Part shown: one piece after another, positions 1 through 5,476 of the stretch
How the letters are laid out: every line of letters begins with the position of its first letter
Numbering within the stretch: position 1 is the stretch's first letter
Source: Anaerolineaceae bacterium
Lineage (GTDB): Bacteria > Chloroflexota > Anaerolineae > Anaerolineales > Anaerolineaceae
DNA length: 8,117 nt
Direction of reading: 5' to 3'
Assembly: GCA_027348305.1 (NCBI GenBank)
Contig: DAIEPS010000077.1
Coordinates: 1-8,117 of the forward strand
The notes under the pieces: generated by a model
Seen by the model: the letters and a program-made list of their open reading frames with translations, nothing else
What the model was told of the DNA's origin: nothing
The model's database searches: none
Made by a program: the position numbers and the translations under genes

Positions 1-336
1 GCCTTCTTTGCCATCGGTGATGACGAAGCATCACAGAAATCCGTCAAGGAATTCGAAAAAGCACCTTTCAAGGTCGTATTGGCCACCTACGCTTCTGCGC
101 TGACCGGTATCGCCGATGTGGTTCTGCCTTCAACCAACTGGTTGGAACAGGAAGGCCACTACATTAACCTGGAAGGTAAAGTTCAGGAAGCCAAAAAAGC
201 TATCGTCCCGGCTGAAGAGACCTGGACTACCGTGCAAACCTTGAACACCCTGGCTGAAAAACTCAGCGTTAAATTATCCGCTGATTGGACGAAAGAGATG
301 CACAAACGTGTCTCCGTCGTTGAGATCTCAAAGTAA
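1..336 (+). CDS. NuoG-like / molybdopterin-oxidoreductase-fold subunit, C-terminal fragment (probable hydrogenase electron-transfer subunit)
   Basis: The reading frame is open from base 1 and ends at TAA 334-336, giving the last 111 residues of a protein whose start lies outside the window. The segment ADVVLPSTNWLEQEGHY (about residues 42-58 of the fragment) followed by INLEGKVQEAKKAI is the conserved signature of NuoG and of molybdopterin oxidoreductases such as FdhA (family form ADVVLP...E..GT..N.EGR.Q). The protein ends only about 40 residues after this signature, so the C-terminal dinucleotide-binding domain of true formate dehydrogenases appears to be absent, which favours a NuoG-type subunit without Mo catalysis. 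It lies 18 bp before hoxY, so the inferred role is to carry electrons by N-terminal Fe-S clusters (not visible) between a NuoF/HoxF diaphorase and HoxY. A shortened FdhA-type protein cannot be ruled out. Fold assignment is firm; exact role is inferred. Confidence 0.8.
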   Translation, partial: AFFAIGDDEASQKSVKEFEKAPFKVVLATYASALTGIADVVLPSTNWLEQEGHYINLEGKVQEAKKAIVPAEETWTTVQTLNTLAEKLSVKLSADWTKEMHKRVSVVEISK

Positions 337-343
337 GCAAGAG

Positions 344-349
344 AAGGAG
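344..349 (+). promoter_or_regulatory. Shine-Dalgarno of hoxY
   Basis: AAGGAG, part of the purine-rich run GAGAAGGAGAG, ends 5 bp before ATG 355. It supports that start and shows that this genome uses classical Shine-Dalgarno sites, which makes their absence before hypA notable. Confidence 0.75.
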
Positions 350-354
350 AGATA

Positions 355-897
355 ATGGCAAAACCAAAAGTCTCATCAGATTGGCTGGCTGGCTGCGCCG
401 GCTGCCATATGTCGTTGCTGGATATGGACGAAAGAATTGTTGACGTCATAAACTTGGTCGATCTGCGTTCCACCCCGATCACCGACCTCAAACACCCCGA
501 TGAATCCGGCGTGGATGTGGGTATTCTCGAAGGCGGAATCAATAATTCATTCAACGAAGAAGTGGCTGTCAATATGCGCTCACGCTGCAAAATATTGGTG
601 GCTTTGGGCGATTGCGCAGTGTTTGGCGGCGTGCCTGCCATGCGCAATTTCTTCACAATCGAAGAATCGCTGCGCCGTGCTTATGTCGAAACTGAAAGCA
701 CCGACGAAAGCGGCCACATTCCCAACGATCCTGAATTGGCAGTGCCAATGAAGGTTCACGCCCTGCAAGACTTTGTTAAAGTGGATGTTTTCGTGCCGGG
801 TTGCCCCCCAAGCGCTGATGCAATTTTCCTGGCGTTGAGCGAACTTGGACAGGGACGCATCCCTGAACTCAAGGGCGACACCCTGGCCTGGAATTAG
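355..897 (+). CDS. hoxY: [NiFe]-hydrogenase small subunit (HoxY-like)
   Basis: 180 residues, the short cytoplasmic small-subunit type, with no Tat signal and no second Fe-S domain. The N-terminus has SDWLAGCAGCHMS with C14 and C17. C87 lies in GDCAVFGG and C150 in PGCPPSAD; these four cysteines are the usual ligands of the single proximal [4Fe-4S] cluster. C78 is an extra, non-canonical cysteine. The flavodoxin-like signature GILEGGINN (57-65) matches HoxY/group 3 small subunits. The role is to relay electrons between the Ni-Fe site in HoxH and the diaphorase-type subunits encoded upstream. The start is supported by AAGGAG 5 bp upstream and by the early position of CxxCH. hoxH follows after 15 bp, indicating co-transcription. 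Length and motifs fit group 3d; group 3b/3c small subunits are longer or differ in context, so subgroup is less certain than family. Confidence 0.93.
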   Translation: MAKPKVSSDWLAGCAGCHMSLLDMDERIVDVINLVDLRSTPITDLKHPDESGVDVGILEGGINNSFNEEVAVNMRSRCKILVALGDCAVFGGVPAMRNFFTIEESLRRAYVETESTDESGHIPNDPELAVPMKVHALQDFVKVDVFVPGCPPSADAIFLALSELGQGRIPELKGDTLAWN

Positions 898-900
898 TTT

Positions 901-906
901 AGGAGT
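901..906 (+). promoter_or_regulatory. Shine-Dalgarno of hoxH
   Basis: AGGAGT lies 6 bp before ATG 913 in the 15-bp hoxY-hoxH gap and fixes the hoxH start. Confidence 0.75.
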
Positions 907-912
907 AATTAA

Positions 913-2343
913 ATGGTAGCTCAAAAAATAACAATTGAACCCGTAACCCGCATCGAAGGCCACGCCAAGGTCACCGTCCGTATGAATGCTGCCGGCAAGG
1001 TGGATCACGCCTACCTGCATGTCAATGAATTCCGCGGATTTGAGAAATTCTGCGAAGGGCGCATGGTCTTTGAAATGCCCCTGATCACTCCACGCATCTG
1101 CGGCATTTGCCCGGTCAGCCACCATCTGGCTTCGGCCAAAGCCGGGGATGATGTTTTGGGCGCCCCGCCTCCCCGCCCAGCCAACCTGCTGCGTGAACTG
1201 ATGCACATGGGTCAGATTGTACAAAGCCACGGTATGCACTTCTTTGAACTTGCCGGTCCTGATCTGCTGCTCGGGTTTGATTCTGATCCAGCGCTTCGCA
1301 ACGTTGTCGGCCTTCTGCAAGCCAACCCTGACCTCACCGTCAAAGCAGTCCAACTTCGCAAATGGGGACAGGAAATCATCCACATTTTGGGTGGACGTCG
1401 TGTTCATCCCAATTTCGCCATCCCTGGCGGCGTTAACAAAGCCCTGACCAAAGCCGAACGCGAAACCATCCTTGCCGGATATGATGATGCATTAGCCACC
1501 ACCATGGCCGCCATCAAGATCATGCAGGGTTGGGCTGAAGCCAACATGGAAGATATCAACAAGTTTGGTGTTTTCCCGACCGGCTATTTCGGTCTTGTCA
1601 AGCCTGGCAATACACTTGAACTTTATGACGGTGAAATCCGACTGACCAGCTCCACCGGCAAGGAACTCGAGAAATTTGATCCCCGCAACTACCTCGATTA
1701 CATCGCCGAGCATGTTGAAAACTGGTCATACTTGAAGTTCCCCTATTACAAGAAACTCGGTTATCCCGGCGGAGTCTACCGCGTAGGTCCACTCGGTCGC
1801 TTGAATAATTCGGATCGCATGGCCACACCTCTTGCGGATGCAGAATTGAAGAAATTCAAACAATTAAACGGTGGAAAACCCGTTGAGAACACCTTGCACT
1901 ATCACACTGCCAGACTGATCGAAACTGTCTATGCGATCGAGAACGTGAAAGTCCTGCTGGAGGATCCTGACATTCTCAGCAATGACATTCTCAATACCTG
2001 CCGTGACCCGAAACCCTACGGTGTGGGTGTTATCGAAGCGCCTCGCGGCACCCTCATCCATCACTATTGGATGAACGAGAATCAGCAGATCGAAAAGGTC
2101 AACCTGATCGTTTCGACCGGCCACAATAACTGGGCGATGAGCGAAGCTGTCGACAGCGTTGCGAAAACATATATTCCCGACGCCAACCACGTCACCGAAG
2201 GTATGTTGAACCGGGTTGAAGCCGCCATCCGCGCCCACGACCCCTGCCTCTCCTGCTCGACTCATGCCGTGGGTCAAATGCCCATCGTCCTGGAAATCAG
2301 GGATTCTGCTGACCAATTGGTCAACACCATCACCAGGGATTAG
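913..2343 (+). CDS. hoxH: [NiFe]-hydrogenase large (catalytic) subunit, HoxH-like
   Basis: 476 residues, normal for HoxH. The L1 motif EPVTRIEGHAKV (9-20) and L2 RICGICPVSHH (61-71, Ni-ligand C63 and bridging C66) are at the N-terminus. The C-terminal motif DPCLSCSTH (443-451) supplies C445 and C448. Together these are the four Ni-Fe ligand cysteines. The segment around APRGTLIHHYW, then TGHNNWAM, is typical of HoxH. After H451 there are 25 further residues (starting AVGQMP), the expected propeptide removed by an M52 protease once Ni is inserted; a protease gene lies immediately downstream. The reaction is reversible H2 oxidation/proton reduction in the cytoplasm, coupled through HoxY to NAD(P) or ferredoxin. 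Translation ends at TAG 2341-2343 with a second TAG directly behind, then a hairpin terminator. The family call is very firm; group 3d is based on motifs and on the pairing with a short HoxY. Confidence 0.96.
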   Translation: MVAQKITIEPVTRIEGHAKVTVRMNAAGKVDHAYLHVNEFRGFEKFCEGRMVFEMPLITPRICGICPVSHHLASAKAGDDVLGAPPPRPANLLRELMHMGQIVQSHGMHFFELAGPDLLLGFDSDPALRNVVGLLQANPDLTVKAVQLRKWGQEIIHILGGRRVHPNFAIPGGVNKALTKAERETILAGYDDALATTMAAIKIMQGWAEANMEDINKFGVFPTGYFGLVKPGNTLELYDGEIRLTSSTGKELEKFDPRNYLDYIAEHVENWSYLKFPYYKKLGYPGGVYRVGPLGRLNNSDRMATPLADAELKKFKQLNGGKPVENTLHYHTARLIETVYAIENVKVLLEDPDILSNDILNTCRDPKPYGVGVIEAPRGTLIHHYWMNENQQIEKVNLIVSTGHNNWAMSEAVDSVAKTYIPDANHVTEGMLNRVEAAIRAHDPCLSCSTHAVGQMPIVLEIRDSADQLVNTITRD

Positions 2344-2367
2344 TAGCTTAGGCCTGTTTTGTTTTGC

Positions 2368-2405
2368 AAACGCGATGCTGCAGAAAACCTGCGCATCGCG
2401 TTTTT
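2368..2405 (+). terminator. Strong hairpin plus T-run between hoxH and the protease gene
   Basis: The arm AAACGCGATGC (2368-2378) pairs perfectly with GCATCGCGTTT (2393-2403). Inside it, GCAG (2380-2383) pairs with CTGC (2389-2392), leaving one bulged T (2379) and the 5-nt loop AAAAC. The stem runs into TTTTT (2401-2405). This is the form of an intrinsic terminator for the nuoG-hoxY-hoxH transcript. Reading the other way, the stem is followed only by TTTGC, so it is mainly a + strand terminator. It fills most of the 75-bp hoxH-protease gap and lies only 13 bp before the next start codon, so it may act as a partial terminator or as an mRNA-stabilising 3' end. Confidence 0.82.
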
Positions 2406-2418
2406 CTAAAAGGTAAAC

Positions 2419-2904
2419 TTGAAAACACTCATTTTTGGCTACGGAAATGCTGACCGTCAGGACGACGGTGTCGCCTGGCATGTGTTGCGTGAAGTCATGC
2501 GTCACTTTGGGTTGCCGGTATCCGAAGAACTGGATATCAATTTCGACGACGAGCAGCGACATGTTCACTACGAGTTTCAACTTCAGCTCACGCCAGAGAT
2601 CGCGGACGATCTTGATGCCTACGACCGGGTTTTTTTTATCGACGCCCATACTGGAGCTGTCGCTGAAGAAGTGCATATTGAAAAAGTTACAGCCAACTTT
2701 CAAAAGTCACCCTTCACCCATCATCTCACACCGGCTTCATTGCTTTCAATTGCTGACACCCTCCATCACAAGGTTCCTGAAACGATCCTGGTTTCTGTCA
2801 GAGGCTATGAGTTTGCTTTTTCACAATCACTTTCTGCCGCTACAACCGCCCTGACTAGACAAGCTGCTGATATAATCATTACATGGGTGAATGAATCTCA
2901 GTAA
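2419..2904 (+). CDS. [NiFe]-hydrogenase maturation protease, M52 (HycI/HyaD/HoxW) family
   Basis: 161 residues, usual for the family. The N-terminal motif FGYGNADRQDDGVA (6-19) is the family signature G.GN....DDG; D16 aligns with the Ni-sensing acidic residue of HycI/HybD. IDAHTG (74-79) carries the second ligand D75, and THHLTP (100-105) the histidine ligand (H101 or H102). The enzyme would recognise Ni in the HoxH precursor and cut after the DPCxxCxxH motif, where this window's HoxH keeps a 25-residue tail. The start is TTG 2419 (KTLIFGYGN follows at once, as expected for the beta-strand that opens the fold), with AAAAGG at 2408-2413 as a modest Shine-Dalgarno; no in-frame ATG lies before the motif. 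It is separated from hoxH by a terminator hairpin and from the formate channel gene by 19 bp. A specific symbol (hoxW) is likely by position but not proven by sequence. Confidence 0.88.
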   Translation: MKTLIFGYGNADRQDDGVAWHVLREVMRHFGLPVSEELDINFDDEQRHVHYEFQLQLTPEIADDLDAYDRVFFIDAHTGAVAEEVHIEKVTANFQKSPFTHHLTPASLLSIADTLHHKVPETILVSVRGYEFAFSQSLSAATTALTRQAADIIITWVNESQ

Positions 2905-2923
2905 ATTGTTGAGGGGATTTTGA

Positions 2924-3769
2924 ATGACCGAATCACTTTTAAACATTGATGCGCTGACGCCTGCGGAAATGGTTGAAAAAGCCGGAAACCTGGGGATTAA
3001 AAAAGCAGCCCTGCCCCTTGTGAACCTGCTTCCGCTCGCTTTCCTGGCCGGTACCTACATTGCGTTTGGTGCCGTATTTGCATCAGTCGTCGCCACCGGT
3101 ATGCCTGGTGAATGGCCGTATGGATTCATGAAGCTGCTGCAAGGGCTGGTTTTCTCCATGGGCCTGATCCTGGTCGTAGTGGGCGGCGGAGAACTCTTTA
3201 CCGGTAATGTTTTGCTTGTGATCGCCCGGGCACAAAAAAAGATCGGCTTGTTGAGCCTGCTTCGAAATTGGTTGTTCGTCTATATCGGTAATTTTGTCGG
3301 ATCTCTTACCGTAGTTTTTTTGATCCTGATCAGTAAAGAGTATCTGGCCTCAAAGGGTGCACTTGGCGCATTGATGCTCTCCACAGCCAATGCCAAAGTG
3401 CAGTATGGCTTCATGCAAGCGCTGGTGCTGGGCATTTTATGCAATATCATGGTCTGCCTGGCAGTCTGGTTGACCTACAGCGGACGCAGCACCACAGACA
3501 AGATCCTCGCGATAATCTTCCCGATCACCTTTTTCATCGCCGCCGGTTTTGAACACAGCGTGGCCAATATGTATATCATCCCGCTTGGACTCTTATTGAA
3601 GGTCATCGACCCCGGTTTTGTCGCTTCATTGAGCCTCGATCTCACCCATTTGACCTGGAATTCATTCCTCGTTGCCAACCTGCTTCCGGTAACCCTGGGT
3701 AACATCATTGGGGGAGGCTTTTTTGTTGGTGTTTTGTATCTCTGGTCATATCGAAAACCTCAAAAGTAG
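2924..3769 (+). CDS. focA: Formate channel, FNT family (FocA-like)
   Basis: 281 residues, a typical FNT length. Six hydrophobic segments are visible: about 33-57, 70-100 (interrupted by ELFTGN at 90-95, the omega-loop region), 115-137, 162-186, 193-224 and 247-274. FNT signatures include GLVFSMGLILVVVGGGELF, VYIGNFVGSL, AVWLTYSGRS, AAGFEHSVANMYIIPLG and NLLPVTLGNIIGGG. H211 in GFEHS matches the conserved central pore histidine of E. coli FocA, and the stretch around YSGRSTTDK is strikingly FocA-like rather than NirC-like. The protein would form a pentameric inner-membrane channel for formate (bidirectional, with H+ coupling at low pH). GAGGGG at 2911-2916 supports ATG 2924. The neighbouring hydrogenase suggests a link between formate and H2 metabolism. 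Nitrite or hydrosulfide transport is the alternative; the family is certain, the substrate likely. Confidence 0.9.
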   Translation: MTESLLNIDALTPAEMVEKAGNLGIKKAALPLVNLLPLAFLAGTYIAFGAVFASVVATGMPGEWPYGFMKLLQGLVFSMGLILVVVGGGELFTGNVLLVIARAQKKIGLLSLLRNWLFVYIGNFVGSLTVVFLILISKEYLASKGALGALMLSTANAKVQYGFMQALVLGILCNIMVCLAVWLTYSGRSTTDKILAIIFPITFFIAAGFEHSVANMYIIPLGLLLKVIDPGFVASLSLDLTHLTWNSFLVANLLPVTLGNIIGGGFFVGVLYLWSYRKPQK

Positions 3770-3892
3770 AAGTGTGCCTTTTTAGTCATATTATTGATGA
3801 CAGGCTACTCTTAGCTGTATGACGGAAAACACTTTCTGGCGCTGTGACTTGATGTTATCTTTGAGACAAGGAAATGTTCAGACAGGTAAAAA
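3770..3892 (+). promoter_or_regulatory. 123-bp intergenic region with a possible dyad operator upstream of the CNB-domain gene
   Basis: No gene fits here. There is an inverted repeat GTCAT (3785-3789) N7 ATGAC (3797-3801), with a third copy ATGAC at 3819-3823, exactly 22 bp (about two helical turns) from the second. A weak sigma-70-like pair TTGATG (3794-3799), 18 bp, TATGAC (3818-3823) overlaps these repeats. The arrangement could be a promoter with overlapping operator for the downstream gene, but every element is short and may be chance. No convincing terminator was found after focA. Confidence 0.25.
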
Positions 3893-4381
3893 ATGTTTAA
3901 TGATCCAGCTAACATAGAAGCACTTAAGATCATCCCGCTATTTCTGGATTTCAACCTGGAACAGTTGAAAAAGATCAGCGAAATATCGGATGTTATTGAG
4001 CTTGATCCGGGGGATACACCCATTCTGGAAGGTGCCCAACTGGATTATCTCTATGTCGTCATGGATGGCGAAATCAAGGTCGAAGTCTACATTCCCACCC
4101 GCGGACAACTTGAAACGGCACGCCTGGGTCCTTTGGATATGCTTGGCTGGTCCTCCATGACCCCTGTGGTCAGGCAGCGCACCGGCACCACCACCGCCCT
4201 GACACACTGTAAATTGGTCCGCATTCACGGCAAGCAGCTTTACAAATTGTGCGAAGAAGATCACGATATCGGCTATTTCATTTTCAGGCGGATTGCCAAT
4301 GTTGCTGCGCGCAGTTGGCTGACCACCCGTCTGCAATTCATGAATATCATCATTGAAGAAAACAGGGTCATTTCAGAATAA
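3893..4381 (+). CDS. Stand-alone cyclic-nucleotide-binding (CNB) fold protein without HTH
   Basis: 162 residues. The protein follows the CRP/FNR sensor-domain pattern: an N-terminal helix with LKIIPLFLDFNLEQLKKI (11-28), a beta-roll with LDPGDTPILEGAQLDYLYVVMDGEIKV, a phosphate-binding-cassette-like loop GPLDMLGWSSM (79-89) to RQRTGTTTAL, then a helix (about 125-155) equivalent to the dimerisation helix. It stops there: the roughly 60-80-residue winged-helix DNA-binding domain of CRP/FNR is missing, so it is probably not a transcription factor by itself. The cassette has G85-W86 where CRP has Gly-Glu (the ribose-binding Glu), while R96-T97 fits the Arg-Ser position, so the ligand may not be cAMP. 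No Fe-S cysteine set as in FNR is seen (C106 and C120 only). Its place between the formate channel and hypA suggests a ligand- or redox-sensing partner of the hydrogenase; this is inference. The start has only a weak AGG upstream. Confidence 0.82.
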   Translation: MFNDPANIEALKIIPLFLDFNLEQLKKISEISDVIELDPGDTPILEGAQLDYLYVVMDGEIKVEVYIPTRGQLETARLGPLDMLGWSSMTPVVRQRTGTTTALTHCKLVRIHGKQLYKLCEEDHDIGYFIFRRIANVAARSWLTTRLQFMNIIIEENRVISE

Positions 4382-4386
4382 CCCCT

Positions 4387-4412
4387 CAATTTGACTTCAA
4401 TTCACCCCAATT
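4387..4412 (+). repeat. Three CAATT repeats at 10-11 bp spacing upstream of hypA
   Basis: CAATT occurs at 4387-4391, 4398-4402 and 4408-4412, so start-to-start distances are 11 and 10 bp, about one helical turn. The second and third are both followed by CA and C-rich or CAGT sequence. The repeats lie 16-41 bp upstream of a TATAAT element that has no good -35 box, where an activator would bind. Short motif; may be fortuitous. Confidence 0.3.
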
Positions 4413-4427
4413 CAGTCGGATTAAGAG

Positions 4428-4433
4428 TATAAT
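4428..4433 (+). promoter_or_regulatory. Perfect -10 box TATAAT directly before hypA (candidate leaderless promoter)
   Basis: TATAAT matches the sigma-70 consensus exactly and ends 9 bp before the hypA ATG (4443). Transcription starting about 7 bp after the box would begin at about 4440-4443, giving an mRNA with almost no leader. No -35 hexamer is found at 16-18 bp spacing; TTGACT (4391-4396) is 31 bp upstream, too far to pair. No terminator was seen between the CNB gene and this point, so read-through from upstream could also contribute. Confidence 0.5.
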
Positions 4434-4442
4434 CTCACCATT

Positions 4443-4805
4443 ATGCATGAACTTTCTGTTACTGAGAGCCTGTTAAAACTGGCTCTTTCGCATGCCAGCC
4501 AGGCTAAAGCAACCAAGGTTACTGCCATTAATATCGTCATTGGCAGGTTAGCCAGCATCGTGGATGATTCCGTCCAATTTTATTGGGATTTTGTTTCTGA
4601 AGACAGCATTTGCGCAGGCGCAAAACTCAATTTTGAACGCCGCCCGGCTGTTTTGCACTGCACGGATTGCTCCACGGATTTCACCATTGAACAAGATATG
4701 ACTCCATGCCCTAAATGCGGCGGGATGCACACCGCCATCATCAGCGGCGAGGAGTTTTACCTCGACAGCATTGAAATTGAAAAAGAAGCGGAGAAAATCT
4801 CATGA
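4443..4805 (+). CDS. hypA: Hydrogenase nickel-insertion protein HypA
   Basis: 120 residues, standard length. The sequence begins MHELSVTESLL; Met1-His2-Glu3 form the HypA nickel site, which fixes the start codon. The zinc-binding loop has two CxxC pairs, C73/C76 (HCTDC) and C89/C92 (CPKC). HypA takes up Ni(II) and, with HypB, delivers it to the hydrogenase large-subunit precursor in the cytoplasm. Remarkably for such a certain start there is no Shine-Dalgarno sequence: the preceding bases are AATCTCACCATT, and a TATAAT lies right upstream, pointing to a leaderless message. The stop codon overlaps the hypB start (ATGA, 4802-4805), so hypB is probably translationally coupled. It opens the hypABFCD maturation cluster. 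Confidence 0.95.
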   Translation: MHELSVTESLLKLALSHASQAKATKVTAINIVIGRLASIVDDSVQFYWDFVSEDSICAGAKLNFERRPAVLHCTDCSTDFTIEQDMTPCPKCGGMHTAIISGEEFYLDSIEIEKEAEKIS

Positions 4806-5476
4806 GTGCCATCAGGGTTCCTGTGGTTGAAAAGATCTTCAGCACCAATGACCGCATCGCCAATCAGAACCGTCAGACTTTAACTGATAAAAAAGTATTG
4901 GCCATCAACTTGATGGCTTCACCTGGGGCTGGTAAAACCAGCTTTATTCTATCCACCATCAATCGCCTACAGGACCAATTCCGCATCGGCGTGATCGAAG
5001 GGGATACTGCACCAGTCACCATCGACTCGGATAAGATCATCTCAGCCGGCATGCCGGCCGTCCAGATCAATACCGGAGGCGACTGCCACCTGGATGCCTC
5101 CATGATGAGCGACGGTCTGGATTCACTTCCCCTGAAAGATCTCGACCTGGTCATCGTTGAAAATGTGGGCAACCTGATCTGCCCGGCCGCCTGGGACCTG
5201 GGAACTCATTTCAACCTGCTGGTCGCCAGTGTGCCCGAAGGGGATGACAAACCTTATAAATACCCCAACATTTATCGCGGATTGGAAATTTTGATCATCA
5301 ACAAGACTGATCTGCAGCCTTATGTCGAATTTAAAATGGATTACTTCCGCCAGGGCGTCGAAATGCTCAACCCGGGTTTGGTCACATTCCCGGTATCATG
5401 CCGTACAGGCGAAGGAATGGATGCCTGGATCGAATGGCTTTCAAAGAAGATCATTGATTTCAAGAAGAGATCATGA
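4802..5476 (+). CDS. hypB: Hydrogenase nickel-incorporation GTPase HypB
   Basis: 224 residues, SIMIBI-class GTPase. The P-loop ASPGAGKTS is at 39-47, Walker-B-like VIEGD at 64-68, and the base-recognition motif NKTD at 167-170. The dimer-interface metal site is intact: C95-H96 in GGDCHLDA and C127 in NVGNLICPA, the same pattern known from bacterial and archaeal HypB. The N-terminus lacks both the poly-histidine storage region and the CxxCGC high-affinity Ni motif found in some HypB proteins, so this is the minimal GTPase form and may rely on HypA for Ni supply. GTP hydrolysis drives Ni transfer with HypA. Both ends overlap neighbours by 4 bp (ATGA with hypA at 4802 and with hypF at 5473), indicating tight co-translation. 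Confidence 0.96.
   Translation: MSAIRVPVVEKIFSTNDRIANQNRQTLTDKKVLAINLMASPGAGKTSFILSTINRLQDQFRIGVIEGDTAPVTIDSDKIISAGMPAVQINTGGDCHLDASMMSDGLDSLPLKDLDLVIVENVGNLICPAAWDLGTHFNLLVASVPEGDDKPYKYPNIYRGLEILIINKTDLQPYVEFKMDYFRQGVEMLNPGLVTFPVSCRTGEGMDAWIEWLSKKIIDFKKRS

Noticed and set aside
580..1407. 275-codon open frame on the minus strand
   Set aside because: It lies antisense to hoxY and hoxH, both secure by catalytic motifs; the translation has no recognisable domain and it has no independent support.
1864..2703. 279-codon open frame on the minus strand
   Set aside because: It is antisense to hoxH, the terminator and the protease gene; opposite-strand shadow with low-complexity, motif-free product.
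2435..2854. 139-codon + strand frame inside the protease gene
   Set aside because: The other frame carries the M52 motifs and D16/D75/H101 ligands; this frame is a shadow.
3762..3784. Terminator after focA (AAAAG ... CTTTTT)
   Set aside because: Only a 5-bp AT-rich pairing with a long loop; not a credible intrinsic terminator.
3843..3860. CRP- or FNR-like site (TGTGA at 3843, TTGAT at 3849)
   Set aside because: The second half-sites (TCACA or ATCAA at the right spacing) are absent.
4391..4433. TTGACT (4391-4396) as the -35 box for TATAAT (4428-4433)
   Set aside because: The spacer is 31 bp, far longer than the 16-18 bp usable by sigma-70 polymerase; the TATAAT is kept alone as a -10 candidate.
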